A stretch of 64,000 nucleotides of DNA from an uncultured Lachnobacterium sp. GTDB lineage: Bacteria; Bacillota; Clostridia; Lachnospirales; Lachnospiraceae. Every line of letters begins with the position of its first letter. Within the stretch, counting starts at the first letter, position 1. The notes beneath the pieces were generated by a model, which was given only the letters and a program-made list of their open reading frames with translations, was not told the origin of the DNA and searched no databases. Shown here piece after piece: positions 8,118 to 17,702 of the stretch. The stretch lies in assembly GCA_900543445.1 (NCBI GenBank), contig UQRC01000010.1, positions 1 to 64,000 on the forward strand, written 5' to 3'. The translations under genes and the position numbers were made by a program.

Positions 8118-10235
8118 TTATACTTCGAAGATCAGATCTCCGTAAGATGGCATTGGCCATAAATCCTTGTCAACGATCATCTCAAGCTTATCAACCGGAG
8201 CACGAAGTGCATCCATAGTAGCCTTAACAGTATCTCTGTAGTAAGCAGCCTGCTCAGCTCCCTCAGCCATCTTGCCGCCCTGCTCCGTTACTTCCTGCAA
8301 CTTAGAGAGTGCAACCTTAGTCTCAGAAAGAAGTGCAGATGTCTCTGTAAGAAGTTCTGTCTGAACACTTACATCTGCATCCGGGCAAGCGCCCTTAACT
8401 GTTCCAAGAGATGTTCCAAGCTCAGTTGTATATTTGATAACAGCCGGAATGATCTGCTTTCCTGCAATATCGATCATTGCCTTTGCTTCAATGTTGATTG
8501 TCTTAGCGTATGTCTCATACTCGATCTCTACACGGGACTCAAGTTCAGGCTTTGTGAACACGCCAAACTTCTCAAATGCTGCAACCGATTCCGGAGCAAT
8601 ATAAGCAGGAATTGCATCAACCATAGACTTGATGTTTGGAAGTCCACGCTTAGCAGCTTCCTCAACCCACTCATCGGAATATCCGTTTCCGTTGAAGACG
8701 ATTCTCTGATGCTCAACTGCATATTTCTTGATGAGATCATGTACAGCAAGCTCAAAATCATCGGCTTTCTCAAGAATATCACACGCCTCGGAAAATGCCT
8801 CAGCTACGATTGTATTGAGTACGATGTTGGCCTGTGCAACAGAATCCTGAGAACCAACCATACGGAACTCAAATTTATTTCCTGTGAATGCAAACGGTGA
8901 TGTACGGTTACGATCGGTTGCATCCTTCATAAAATCAGGAATGGTCTTAACACCAGTCTCAAGCTTTCCGCCCTTTAAACTGTGAGTAGCAGTACCGGTT
9001 GAGATCAACTGATTCAACACATCGCCAAGCTGATCTCCTAAGTATACGGAAAGGATTGCAGGTGGTGCCTCGTTCGCTCCTAATCTGTGATCGTTTCCTA
9101 CATCTGCAGCTGCCGCACGAAGAAGAGCTGCATGCTCATCGACAGCCTTTAAGATACAGGTAAGCACCAGTAAGAACTGTACATTCTCATGAGGGGTCTT
9201 GCCAGGCTCCAGTAAGTTGATTCCATCATCCGTTGTGATAGACCAGTTATCGTGTTTACCGGATCCGTTCACACCTGCGAATGGTTTCTCATGAAGTAAG
9301 CACTGTAATCCATGACGTCCGGCAACTTTCTTTAATGTCTCCATGATCAACTGGTTGTGATCAACAGCTACGTTACACTCTGCATAGATTGGAGCCAACT
9401 CATGCTGTGCCGGAGCAACCTCGTTATGCTGTGTCTTGGCTGATACACCGAGTTTCCAGAGTTCTTTATTGACATCCTTCATGTAAGCGGCGATTCGCTC
9501 CCGGATGGCTCCGAAGTAATGATCATCCATCTCCTGACCCTTCGGAGGCATTGCACCGAAAAGAGTACGTCCTGTGAAGATGAGATCCTTACGCTGTAAA
9601 TACTTCTCGCGATCTACAATGAAGTACTCCTGCTCAGGTCCGACAGAAGGTGTTACCTTCTTGGATGTTGTATTTCCAAATAATCTTAATAAGCGAATTG
9701 ACTGTGTATCAATTGCTTCCATGGAACGAAGAAGCGGTGTCTTCTGATCCAAAGCTTCACCTGTGTATGAACAGAAAGCGGTAGGAATGCAAAGTGTTGC
9801 ACCTGCTGCATCCTGACGAACGAATGCCGGTGAAGTACAATCCCACGCTGTATAACCTCTTGCCTCAAATGTTGCACGAAGTCCACCAGATGGGAAAGAA
9901 GAAGCGTCCGGCTCACCTTTGATCAGTTCCTTGCCGGAGAAGCTCATCAGAACCTTGCCGTTTGGCATCGGTGCTGTAATAAAGGAATCATGCTTCTCAG
10001 CGGTAACACCGGTCAGTGGCTGGAACCAATGTGTATAATGTGTTGCACCTTTTTCGATGGCCCACTCCTTCATCTCATGGGCAACGACATCTGCTGTCTC
10101 AAGGTCTAATTCCTTGCCCTCCTCCATTACTTCATGGAGTTTCTTGTACACTTTCTTAGGAAGACGTTCCTGCATTACCGCATCGTTGAATACGTTTTCC
10201 CCGAAAATGTCTGCGACGTTATAATATTCACTCAT
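8118..10235 (-). CDS. glnN: glutamine synthetase type III
   Basis: A 705-residue GSIII, the long glutamine synthetase class found in Bacteroidetes and many Clostridia; type I enzymes are about 440-470 aa. It condenses ammonia and glutamate using ATP. Family motifs include [31 protein letters not shown], the GANEAPPAI segment and FRMVGSQDS. The frame opens at 10265, but the ATG at 10233-10235 is preceded by AAGGA at ten bases and begins with [12 protein letters not shown], the usual family start. A promoter and a terminator-like hairpin lie in the leader, so transcription attenuation is likely. It is followed by amt-PII, giving a nitrogen-assimilation pair. Confidence 0.95.
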   Translation of the reverse strand: MSEYYNVADIFGENVFNDAVMQERLPKKVYKKLHEVMEEGKELDLETADVVAHEMKEWAIEKGATHYTHWFQPLTGVTAEKHDSFITAPMPNGKVLMSFSGKELIKGEPDASSFPSGGLRATFEARGYTAWDCTSPAFVRQDAAGATLCIPTAFCSYTGEALDQKTPLLRSMEAIDTQSIRLLRLFGNTTSKKVTPSVGPEQEYFIVDREKYLQRKDLIFTGRTLFGAMPPKGQEMDDHYFGAIRERIAAYMKDVNKELWKLGVSAKTQHNEVAPAQHELAPIYAECNVAVDHNQLIMETLKKVAGRHGLQCLLHEKPFAGVNGSGKHDNWSITTDDGINLLEPGKTPHENVQFLLVLTCILKAVDEHAALLRAAAADVGNDHRLGANEAPPAILSVYLGDQLGDVLNQLISTGTATHSLKGGKLETGVKTIPDFMKDATDRNRTSPFAFTGNKFEFRMVGSQDSVAQANIVLNTIVAEAFSEACDILEKADDFELAVHDLIKKYAVEHQRIVFNGNGYSDEWVEEAAKRGLPNIKSMVDAIPAYIAPESVAAFEKFGVFTKPELESRVEIEYETYAKTINIEAKAMIDIAGKQIIPAVIKYTTELGTSLGTVKGACPDADVSVQTELLTETSALLSETKVALSKLQEVTEQGGKMAEGAEQAAYYRDTVKATMDALRAPVDKLEMIVDKDLWPMPSYGDLIFEV

Positions 10236-10316
10236 TTTCCCAACATCCTTTCTTTCCACAACCAATCCCCTTGATTGTTCGCTTAATTTTCATATGAAGT
10301 CACGCATCTTTTTACT

Positions 10317-10350
10317 AAAAAAGGGCATTCCAAGCCTAGTTGGAACGCCC
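10317..10350 (-). terminator. intrinsic terminator in the glnN leader (attenuator)
   Basis: On the minus strand an 11-bp stem (GGGCGTTCCAA with TTGGAATGCCC, one G-U pair) with a six-base loop CTAGGC is followed by six T. It ends about 80 bases before the glnN start codon and lies downstream of the probable glnN promoter. The upstream fba gene has its own terminator, so this hairpin is best read as a regulated leader terminator. Confidence 0.82.
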
Positions 10351-10380
10351 TCGTTCATGTCTCATATGATTTCTGAAACT

Positions 10381-10409
10381 AAGATAACTCTTTCCAAACC
10401 AAAATGCAA
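10381..10409 (-). promoter_or_regulatory. probable promoter of glnN
   Basis: TTGCAT (10404-10409) and TATCTT (10381-10386) on the minus strand with a 17-bp spacer. A second weaker candidate, TAGACA with TAAATT, lies upstream. The 10266-10576 region has no gene; it holds the fba terminator, an AT-rich stretch, this promoter and the attenuator. Confidence 0.5.
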
Positions 10410-10530
10410 CCATTTTTTTAAAATTTAATTAGTTTTATCTAATTTGTCTATTTTTGTTGTATTTTCTGTTTTTTTTTGTATGTTTTCAATAAAATGCTAC
10501 TATTTATACTTTATAGTACCATTTATGCGT

Positions 10531-10564
10531 AAAAAATAAGGGAAGCACCCCCTTGGTGCTTCCC
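10531..10564 (-). terminator. intrinsic terminator of fba
   Basis: On the minus strand a perfect 10-bp stem GGGAAGCACC/GGTGCTTCCC with a five-base loop is followed by TTATTTTTT, 13 bases after the fba stop. Confidence 0.93.
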
Positions 10565-10576
10565 AATATATTTCGA

Positions 10577-11443
10577 TTATTCAGCTTTTCCAACAGAACC
10601 GAACAGTTCCATCTTCTCCTTAACAGTAGCCTTGATAGCCTCTGCACCAGGAGCAAGCAACTTACGAGGATCAAATCCCTTACCCTCTAAGTCCTTACCA
10701 GCCTCAATGTATTTACGTGTAGCATCTGCGAAAGATAACTGGCACTCTGTGTTAACGTTGATCTTAGATACGCCAAGAGAGATAGCCTTCTTGATCATGT
10801 CTGCAGGGATACCTGTACCACCGTGAAGAACTAATGGCATCTCACCTGTCTTAGCCTGGATAGCATCGAGAGTCTCGAAGCTAAGTCCCTGCCAGTTTGC
10901 AGGATACTTTCCGTGAATGTTACCGATTCCTGCTGCAAGCATATCTACGCCAAGATCAGCGATTGTCTTGCACTCTTCAGGATCTGCGCACTCACCCATA
11001 CCAACAACTCCGTCTTCCTCTCCACCGATGGAACCAACTTCACACTCAATAGAAAGACCTAAGTTATGAGCAACGTTTACTAACTCTGTAGACTTAGCAA
11101 GGTTCTCCTCGAATGGGTAATGAGAACCATCGAACATGATGGATGTAAATCCAGCCTTAATACACTTGTAGCATCCTTCGTATGTTCCATGATCTAAGTG
11201 AAGAGCTACAGGAACTGTAATTCCAAGTTCCTCGTCCATAGCCTTAACCATAGCAGCAACTGTACCGAATCCTGTCATGTACTTTCCAGCGCCCTCAGAT
11301 ACACCAAGGATAACAGGGCTCTTGAGCTCCTGAGCGGTAAGAAGAACGGACTTTGTCCACTCTAAGTTATTGATATTGAACTGACCAACTGCATAGTGGC
11401 CTGCTTTTGCTTTCTTAAGCATTTCTGTTGCAGATACTAACAT
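10577..11443 (-). CDS. fba: class II fructose-1,6-bisphosphate aldolase
   Basis: A 288-residue zinc-dependent aldolase that cleaves fructose-1,6-bisphosphate to DHAP and glyceraldehyde-3-phosphate in glycolysis. Visible elements are GQFNINN near the N terminus, the metal-site segment HLDHGTYEGCYKCI, FTSIMFDGSHYPFEENL, NIHGKYP and LVLHGGTGIPADMIKKAI, where the histidines are zinc ligands, and the phosphate-binding KINVNTE. AGGAGG lies eight bases before the ATG. A TATAAT element at 11477-11482 (minus) is a likely -10; its -35 is poor. It is a monocistronic unit between the DAG kinase gene and glnN. Codon use is biased as in a highly expressed gene. Confidence 0.96.
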   Translation of the reverse strand: MLVSATEMLKKAKAGHYAVGQFNINNLEWTKSVLLTAQELKSPVILGVSEGAGKYMTGFGTVAAMVKAMDEELGITVPVALHLDHGTYEGCYKCIKAGFTSIMFDGSHYPFEENLAKSTELVNVAHNLGLSIECEVGSIGGEEDGVVGMGECADPEECKTIADLGVDMLAAGIGNIHGKYPANWQGLSFETLDAIQAKTGEMPLVLHGGTGIPADMIKKAISLGVSKINVNTECQLSFADATRKYIEAGKDLEGKGFDPRKLLAPGAEAIKATVKEKMELFGSVGKAE

Positions 11444-11522
11444 TTGAATATCCTCCTAATCTCATAAGTTATTTTGATTATATTACATAATCCGCCAAAA
11501 ATAAAGTTAAAAAATTAACAAT

Positions 11523-12413
11523 TCAGCAGAAGATTGTGACTCTTTTATTCAAATTTCGGATAATTACTTCCTCATGCTCGCCTCCGAACTCTCCGTCGAG
11601 TGTCCATGCAATCTGCTCGCGCGCCGTAATCTTGACTTCATTCGTCTTAAATGAATAGATTAGATCCGAATCATCGATCATATTGGTCAGACATGCAAGA
11701 ATCTCATTTAATTCAATCGGATTGTGCGGCTTCTTGATCAGTGTCACTTCAAACACACCATCATCCAGTTTCACATCCGTTCCTGTCATTCCCTTAAATC
11801 CACCGACCGACACAGAATTGGTCACCATTCCATAGATGAATTCATCCTGAAAAACATGTTCCTCATATTCTACCTGCATATTATAAGAAAGGATGTCATG
11901 CAGATGCTTCGCGCCCTCCATAATATAAGCAACATGTCCAAAAATATTCTTCAGCTGTTGCGATGTCTTATAAGACACCTCCGTAAAAAGGCCAAACGCC
12001 GCAACATACACAAAGGTGTCGCTATTAAAGTCACCAATATCACACGGGAAAGGATTCTTTCCCACCGCAACCTCTGCTGCTTTCACCATCTCCTTCGGAA
12101 TTCCGAGTGAGTTTGCAAAATCATTCGTACTTCCTGCCGGAATATAACCAATCGGTGTATTCGTATCACTTTTGATCAGACCGGTCACGACCTCATCGAG
12201 CGTGCCGTCTCCTCCGCTGCATACAATACGATCGAAATTTGCTGCCTCTTCCATGACCTTGCGCGTCGCATCTGCCCGCGCCTGCGTCGTGTAGATTGTC
12301 ACATCATATCCGGCCTTAACCATAATATCAACGATATCCACCAGATTATTTTTGATCTGTCCCTTTCCGGAATGTGGGTTAAAAATAAACAATAGCTTTT
12401 GACTCATACTCAT
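11523..12413 (-). CDS. diacylglycerol/lipid kinase (DagK/YegS family)
   Basis: A 296-residue soluble lipid kinase. It has the N-terminal FNPHSGKG, the nucleotide-binding CSGGDGTLDEV and the GSTNDFANSLGIP motif, followed by the C-terminal beta-sandwich domain of the YegS/DgkB/BmrU family. DgkB-type enzymes phosphorylate the DAG left over when lipoteichoic acid is polymerised from phosphatidylglycerol. The window also has an LtaS-type synthase (38,012), so this role is plausible but inferred. The start is six bases past the whiA stop, with AAGG near the ATG; a second ATG two codons in is possible. It is the last gene of the uvrC-to-whiA run. Confidence 0.88.
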   Translation of the reverse strand: MSMSQKLLFIFNPHSGKGQIKNNLVDIVDIMVKAGYDVTIYTTQARADATRKVMEEAANFDRIVCSGGDGTLDEVVTGLIKSDTNTPIGYIPAGSTNDFANSLGIPKEMVKAAEVAVGKNPFPCDIGDFNSDTFVYVAAFGLFTEVSYKTSQQLKNIFGHVAYIMEGAKHLHDILSYNMQVEYEEHVFQDEFIYGMVTNSVSVGGFKGMTGTDVKLDDGVFEVTLIKKPHNPIELNEILACLTNMIDDSDLIYSFKTNEVKITAREQIAWTLDGEFGGEHEEVIIRNLNKRVTIFC

Positions 12414-12419
12414 CCATCC

Positions 12420-13364
12420 TTAAAGATTCTCTGCGATCTCCGCAAGTTTGTGAAGTCTGTGATTCACTCCGGATTTACCAACCGGCGGATCTAAAAAAGT
12501 CCCCAGCTCTTTCAATGTTGCATCCGGATGGTCCAACCTTGCCTGCGCAATCTCGGCAAGCTGCACCGGCAGATCTTCAAATCCGATTGTCTCCCTGATC
12601 TTCTTAATATCCTCCATCTGCTTGACCGCCGCATTCACTGTCTTGTTAATGTTTGCCGTCTCACAGTTTACCTTGCGATTGACCGAGTTACGCATTTCTT
12701 TCAAAATGCGCACGTTTTCCAGCTGCATGAGAGCCACATATGCTTCCATCACATTGAGCATATCCACAATCTGCGAGCCTTCTTTTAAATACAAAACAAA
12801 GCGTTCTTTGCGCTCCACAATCTTGGCATCCGCGTCGAAGCTATCGATCAGCTGCTGCAGCTGCTTTGCTTGCTCATATGTATGACAAACGATTTCAAAA
12901 TGATACGACTTATTCGGATCACTGATGGATCCCGCCGCCATAAATGCACCACGGATAAAAGCCCTCTTGCAACAGGTTCGCTGCACAAGCAGTCCGTCTG
13001 CGCGCTGCATTTCAAGTGGCTCACTGCCCTCTTCCGCGGAATTCCACCGGAGCGTGCGTAACACTTCGGCGCTCTGCTCTTCACTCAGTCCTTCCATCGT
13101 ATCAAAACCGAACGCTTTCTGAATTAAAGTCCGAAACTTGTCCGTAAGCAGTTCGTTATCCGAAGACAACTTCAATATCATGGGGATTTTTTCCTCTGCC
13201 CGCCCATCTTCTAAGGTGTGATCCGGTCGCTTCGTTTCTTCTGTCAGCATCGGCTCCAGCACGCCTTCAAGCTCCAGCATTCCAGCCAGCTCCGCGAGCT
13301 GACAATGCCGGCTTTTGCTGCACTGTCTCGCCAGTTCGGACTTTACATCACTTGAAAAAGACAT
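12420..13364 (-). CDS. whiA: DNA-binding protein WhiA
   Basis: A 314-residue WhiA: an N-terminal pair of LAGLIDADG-derived homing-endonuclease-like domains (starting MSFSSDVKSELARQ) without nuclease motifs, and a C-terminal HTH with LKELGTFLDPPVGKSGVNHR. WhiA controls sporulation septation in Streptomyces and affects chromosome segregation and division in Bacillus. The start overlaps the end of rapZ (TAG-T-ATG), consistent with translational coupling. The order murB-rapZ-whiA is conserved across Clostridia, which supports the call. Confidence 0.95.
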   Translation of the reverse strand: MSFSSDVKSELARQCSKSRHCQLAELAGMLELEGVLEPMLTEETKRPDHTLEDGRAEEKIPMILKLSSDNELLTDKFRTLIQKAFGFDTMEGLSEEQSAEVLRTLRWNSAEEGSEPLEMQRADGLLVQRTCCKRAFIRGAFMAAGSISDPNKSYHFEIVCHTYEQAKQLQQLIDSFDADAKIVERKERFVLYLKEGSQIVDMLNVMEAYVALMQLENVRILKEMRNSVNRKVNCETANINKTVNAAVKQMEDIKKIRETIGFEDLPVQLAEIAQARLDHPDATLKELGTFLDPPVGKSGVNHRLHKLAEIAENL

Positions 13365-13365
13365 A

Positions 13366-14250
13366 CTACTTTCCTCTCAATGCATCTTTGCCGATATCAC
13401 GATGTTCGATCTTGAGACCATATTCCGAATTTCCGTCCAGCCGCTTGTACAGTTCATTCGCAAGCGTGACGGAACGGTGCTTGCCTCCGGTACAGCCGAT
13501 TGCGATCACGAGCTGATTCTTTCCTTCCGATATGTAGTTCGGGATCAGGAACTTGATCAGATCCTCCAGCTTGTCTAAGAAGATCTTCGTCTCCTCGAAC
13601 TGCATCACGTACTGCTGAATCTCCACATCGTTACCTGTCTTCGCGCGCAATCCCTCCACATAATACGGATTCGGCAGGAAACGTACGTCCATCACAATAT
13701 CCGCATCTGCCGGAATTCCATATTTGAATCCGAAGGAAAGTACTGTGACAAACAGACTCTTAAATTCCTCATCGTGGATAAAAATGCGCTCCAGCTCAGA
13801 TTTCAATTCTCTTGTCAGAAGACGGCTGGTATCGATAATATAATCTGCCTGATCCTTTAAGAAAGCAAGTTCTAAGCGTTCTCTCTCAATACCTTTGTCC
13901 ACTCTCTCATCCGGTGCAAGCGGATGGGAGCGTCTCGTCTCCTTGTAACGTTTAATCAGAACATTATCCTCTGCATCAAGAAAGAGGATCTCGTACTTGA
14001 CATCCTTCTGTGCCAGGACATCAAGCATTCCCTCTACGGTCTGCAGATGTTCTCCGCTTCGCGAATCGATACCAATCGCGATCCGTTCTACCTTTGTATG
14101 AAAATTGGTTGTAAAATCTACCAGCTTATCCAGCAAAGGAATGGGAAGATTATCGATACAGAAAAATCCCATATCCTCCATCATCTTCATCGCCGTACTT
14201 TTGCCCGCACCGGACATTCCCGTCACTATAACAAATTGCAATCTTCCCAT
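13366..14250 (-). CDS. rapZ: RNase adapter RapZ / YvcJ nucleotide-binding protein
   Basis: A 294-residue P-loop protein. Walker A is GMSGAGKS at 11-18, IDNLP follows at about 33, and the C-terminal GCTGGKHRSVTLA motif is characteristic of RapZ/YvcJ. In E. coli RapZ senses glucosamine-6-phosphate through its C-terminal domain and directs RNase E to the sRNA GlmZ. Gram-positive homologues hydrolyse GTP and bind UDP-GlcNAc pathway metabolites, so a link to cell-wall precursor supply fits the adjacent murB. The ribosome site is AGGGAAAGG. It lies 35 bases after murB. Confidence 0.95.
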   Translation of the reverse strand: MGRLQFVIVTGMSGAGKSTAMKMMEDMGFFCIDNLPIPLLDKLVDFTTNFHTKVERIAIGIDSRSGEHLQTVEGMLDVLAQKDVKYEILFLDAEDNVLIKRYKETRRSHPLAPDERVDKGIERERLELAFLKDQADYIIDTSRLLTRELKSELERIFIHDEEFKSLFVTVLSFGFKYGIPADADIVMDVRFLPNPYYVEGLRAKTGNDVEIQQYVMQFEETKIFLDKLEDLIKFLIPNYISEGKNQLVIAIGCTGGKHRSVTLANELYKRLDGNSEYGLKIEHRDIGKDALRGK

Positions 14251-14285
14251 TCCTTTCCCTGCTATCTTCCTATATGCCGACGCGC

Positions 14286-15191
14286 CTAAAACTCACCCAG
14301 CATCTTTACCTCAGGCTCAAGCATGACACCAAACTGTGCCTTTACTTTGTCCTGCACATCCTGCATCAACTGACGCACTTCCTGCGCTGAGGCATTCTTT
14401 CTGTTGATCACAAATCCGCAATGCTTCTCCGAGACCTGCGCATCGCCGACGCGGTAACCGCGAAGACCGGCATCCATGATCAGTTTTCCTGCAAAATATC
14501 CCTCCGGGCGCTTAAAGGTACTTCCGGCACTTGGATATTCGAGCGGTTGTTTCTCGATACGCTTGTTTCTGAGTTCTTCCATCTGTGCGCGGATTTCTTC
14601 CTCCGGCTTGTAGCCAAGTTCGATTTCCGCTTCCAGTACAATATACTGCTGCTCAGGCACACAACTGTGACGATAAGAGAGATCCATCTCACTTACATCA
14701 AGTGTTTTCAGCTCTCCCTCCGGCGTCAGAACCGTCACCGTTCTTAAGATATCCTTCATCTCTCCGCCGTATGCTCCGGCATTCATGGTTACAGCTCCAC
14801 CGACGCTTCCAGGAATTCCTGCAGCAAACTCCATTCCACCGAGTTCTGCTGCGGCAGCCTTTGCTGCAACCTGTGACAGCAATGCGCCTGCCCCCGCCGT
14901 AATGTGGTTCTTATCTACCATAATCTGATTCATTGCCGAACCGATCTCTACAACTAATCCCCGGATTCCTTTATCACCAACTAACAGATTACTTCCGTTA
15001 CCGATCACAGTGATTGCCATCCCGCACTTCTTTGCAACCGCTAACACTGCTGCAATCCGCTCCCTGTCCGGGCATACGAAATAGTCTGCCGGGCCGCCGA
15101 TACGAAATGTCGTATGACGGCTCATCGGTTCGTCCTTCAGTACCTGCAGTTCCGGCAATGCAGTTGTAATCTCATCATAAAAATGCGACAT
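14286..15191 (-). CDS. murB: UDP-N-acetylenolpyruvoylglucosamine reductase MurB (type II)
   Basis: A 301-residue FAD enzyme that reduces UDP-GlcNAc-enolpyruvate to UDP-MurNAc in peptidoglycan precursor synthesis. The FAD-binding segment has TTFRIGGPADYF and GNGSNLLVGDKG, then GIPGSVGGAVTMNAGAYGGE. Active-site residues are Arg174 in YRHS, Ser224 in YPSAGSTFKRP and a Glu in LEPEVKML. The length and the absence of the type I insert make it type II. Its ATG overlaps the TAA of the upstream aminopeptidase (TAATG) with AAAGGAGG before it, so it is translationally coupled. Confidence 0.96.
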   Translation of the reverse strand: MSHFYDEITTALPELQVLKDEPMSRHTTFRIGGPADYFVCPDRERIAAVLAVAKKCGMAITVIGNGSNLLVGDKGIRGLVVEIGSAMNQIMVDKNHITAGAGALLSQVAAKAAAAELGGMEFAAGIPGSVGGAVTMNAGAYGGEMKDILRTVTVLTPEGELKTLDVSEMDLSYRHSCVPEQQYIVLEAEIELGYKPEEEIRAQMEELRNKRIEKQPLEYPSAGSTFKRPEGYFAGKLIMDAGLRGYRVGDAQVSEKHCGFVINRKNASAQEVRQLMQDVQDKVKAQFGVMLEPEVKMLGEF

Positions 15192-16594
15192 TATGCCTCC
15201 TTTAAAAACGCAATATAGCCGCGATATGCTTCATATAAATCAACCTTGCTGATAATCTCCCAAGGTGCATGCATGTTCAATACTGCCACACCACTGTCAA
15301 TGACATTCATATCGTAATTCGCAAGGATATAGGCGATCGTTCCGCCGCCACCCTGATCCACTTTACCAAGTTCAGCGGTCTGGAAAGAGACTTCATTCGT
15401 ATCCATAATATTGCGAAGCTTCGCAACATACTCTGCATTGGCATCGTTGGATCCGCTTTTGCCTCTGGATCCTGTGTATTTATTGAATACCAAGCCTTTT
15501 CCGAAAAAGGCGCTATTGCGTTTCTCCATAACTGATGGATAGTTCGGATCAAATGCAGCCGATACATCCGAAGATAATACCTTGGAATTCTTTAATGCTC
15601 TGCGCACAGCAAGCTCACTATAATTTCCGGCAAGATTTAACACCTCTGCCACACAGTTTTCGAAGAAACGTGACTGCATTCCGGACGCACCGACACTTCC
15701 GATCTCTTCCTTGTCAACAAGCAGACATACGCTTGTGTACTGTGGCTTCTCCACTGCCAGGATTGCCTCAAAAGACGGATATGCACACACTCTGTCATCG
15801 TGTCCGTATCCCATGATCATGCTGCGGTCAAAGCCGTAATCTCTCGCTTCACCAGCCGGCACAACCTCGATCTCTGCGGAGAGGAAATCATCCTCCTCAA
15901 TTCCATACTCTGTAGCAAGGATATCAAGAATGTTTGCCTTGACACGATCCTTCATCTCTTTTTCGTCTTCCTTATTATCTGCAATCTTTGGAATACTTCC
16001 AATCAGTAGATCGAGATTCTCGCCCTCGATCACCTTGGCAGCCTTCTTCTCCATCTGGTCAGCAGACAGATGGATCAGCAGATCGCTCACGCCAAATACC
16101 GGATCCCCCGGCTTATCGCCGATAATAACCTTAACTGTAGTTCCATCCTTCTTGCAGATGACACCGTGCAAAGCCATCGGTAACGTTACCCACTGATATT
16201 TCTTCACACCGCCGTAATAATGGGTGTCGAGCATTGCCATCTGGGTATCCTCATAGAGAGGAACCTGCTTTAAGTCCAGACGAGGGGAATCAATGTGTGC
16301 GCCGAGAATATTCATTCCATCCTGCAGTCCCTTCTCGCCCATGACAAAAAGCGCCAGACCCTTGCCCATATTGTTGGCAACGATCTTATCCCCGGCTTTC
16401 ACACTTGCACCGGAAGCGATGAGTTCATCCATATCCTGAAAACCTGCTTCTTTTGCCTTCTCATACAAACTTGCGGTACACTCACGCTCCGTCTTGCACG
16501 CGGAGATAAACTTACGATACTCCTCTGCGAACTGAAATACTTCGTCTCTCTTCTTTCCCTGTGGGTACTTCTCCCACGCATTCTTCTTTTCCAC
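15191..16594 (-). CDS. M18 family metalloaminopeptidase
   Basis: A 467-residue M18 (aspartyl/aminopeptidase I) enzyme. The metal-site motifs of this co-catalytic zinc family are visible: ILGAHIDSPRLDLK, DTHYYGGVKKYQW, GYGHDDRVCAYPSFEAIL, VDKEEIGSVGASGMQS and NMHAPWEIISKVD. It trims N-terminal residues from peptides in the cytosol and forms dodecamers in characterised members. The start is a GTG at 16592-16594 with TAGGGAAAAG ahead of it; no better ATG exists. It lies between hprK and murB, an insertion into the usual hprK-murB order that is probably housekeeping. Confidence 0.92.
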   Translation of the reverse strand: MEKKNAWEKYPQGKKRDEVFQFAEEYRKFISACKTERECTASLYEKAKEAGFQDMDELIASGASVKAGDKIVANNMGKGLALFVMGEKGLQDGMNILGAHIDSPRLDLKQVPLYEDTQMAMLDTHYYGGVKKYQWVTLPMALHGVICKKDGTTVKVIIGDKPGDPVFGVSDLLIHLSADQMEKKAAKVIEGENLDLLIGSIPKIADNKEDEKEMKDRVKANILDILATEYGIEEDDFLSAEIEVVPAGEARDYGFDRSMIMGYGHDDRVCAYPSFEAILAVEKPQYTSVCLLVDKEEIGSVGASGMQSRFFENCVAEVLNLAGNYSELAVRRALKNSKVLSSDVSAAFDPNYPSVMEKRNSAFFGKGLVFNKYTGSRGKSGSNDANAEYVAKLRNIMDTNEVSFQTAELGKVDQGGGGTIAYILANYDMNVIDSGVAVLNMHAPWEIISKVDLYEAYRGYIAFLKEA

Positions 16595-16620
16595 TATCTT
16601 TTCCCTACTTTCTATTTCTT

Positions 16621-17565
16621 TTAATCTTCCTCAAGTCTTCCCTTGGTCAGATTCTCCTGCACTCTGCGGTACAGTTCCTGTGCCGCATTATAGCCCATCT
16701 TCTTCTGTCTGTGGTTGACCGCTGCCGTCTCACAGATGACAGCCAGATTTCGTCCCGGACGAATCGGCAGCGAATGACATACGACCTTGTTGCCAAGATA
16801 CTCAATGTATTCCTCCTCAAGTCCCAGGCGGTCATAATCTGCATCCTTCTTCCAGTCCTCCAGCTTGATGACCAGATCGATCTGCTGCTTCTCCTTCACG
16901 CACTCAACACCGTAAAGTGTCTTAACATCAATGATTCCAATACCTCTGAGCTCGATAAAGTGACGGGTCACATCCGGAGATGTTCCGATCAGAGTGTGCT
17001 CATTGATCTTGCGGATCTCCACCACATCGTCCGTAACAAGACGATGTCCGCGTCGGATCAGTTCGAGCGCAGCCTCGCTTTTACCGATTCCGCTGTCACC
17101 GGTGATCATCAGACCCTCACCATAGACATCGACCAGTACGCCGTGAATGCTGATGCAAGGCGCCAGCTGCTCACCAAGCGTATAGATCAGCTCCGCGGTA
17201 AATTCGGAAGTAGATCTTCCGGTACCGAGTACCGGTACATGGTTCGCCAGTGCCTCCTTCAAAAAGATCGGATCCGGCGTCAGATTTCTCGAAAAAATAA
17301 CACACGGAATATCAAACTTAAGGAACGCATCATAACGGATCTGTTTCTCTTCATCGCTCATCTGCTGGATATATGCATACTCTACATTTCCGATAATCTC
17401 GACACGAGACTCCTCGAAATGCTCAAAATATCCGGTAAGCTGCAGCGCCGGACGGTTAATATCGGTCGTTGTAATCTTACGCTTTTTTAAATCGATCTCA
17501 TCGGTAAAGTTTTTCAGATCCAGTAATTCGGCAATCTTTGCCACACTAACACTACTGCTATTCAT
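16621..17565 (-). CDS. hprK: HPr(Ser) kinase/phosphorylase
   Basis: A 314-residue bifunctional regulator. It phosphorylates Ser46 of HPr when fructose-1,6-bisphosphate is high and dephosphorylates it otherwise, driving carbon catabolite repression through CcpA. The C-terminal kinase domain has His141, the P-loop GDSGIGKS (156-163), the TDDVVEI segment and the family signature IELRGIGIIDVKTLYG (204-219). The N-terminal domain is of usual length. A clear promoter lies 84 bases upstream, so it can be transcribed apart from uvrC. The fba product makes the FBP pool that this enzyme senses. Confidence 0.97.
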   Translation of the reverse strand: MNSSSVSVAKIAELLDLKNFTDEIDLKKRKITTTDINRPALQLTGYFEHFEESRVEIIGNVEYAYIQQMSDEEKQIRYDAFLKFDIPCVIFSRNLTPDPIFLKEALANHVPVLGTGRSTSEFTAELIYTLGEQLAPCISIHGVLVDVYGEGLMITGDSGIGKSEAALELIRRGHRLVTDDVVEIRKINEHTLIGTSPDVTRHFIELRGIGIIDVKTLYGVECVKEKQQIDLVIKLEDWKKDADYDRLGLEEEYIEYLGNKVVCHSLPIRPGRNLAVICETAAVNHRQKKMGYNAAQELYRRVQENLTKGRLEED

Positions 17566-17648
17566 CCTTATTTCCCCCGTTTATTTTGTAAATTCCACGC
17601 AATCTGTGGTCTGCATTCATCCGATAAATGCGTCATAAATGTGCATTT

Positions 17649-17677
17649 ATTGTACCACGCAAACACTTATATGGCAA
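17649..17677 (-). promoter_or_regulatory. sigma-A promoter of hprK
   Basis: TTGCCA (17672-17677) and TACAAT (17649-17654) on the minus strand with a 17-bp spacer, each 5 of 6 to consensus, between the uvrC stop and the hprK start. Confidence 0.85.
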
Positions 17678-17702
17678 TTGATGTATTAACTTTTGAAAAA
17701 GG

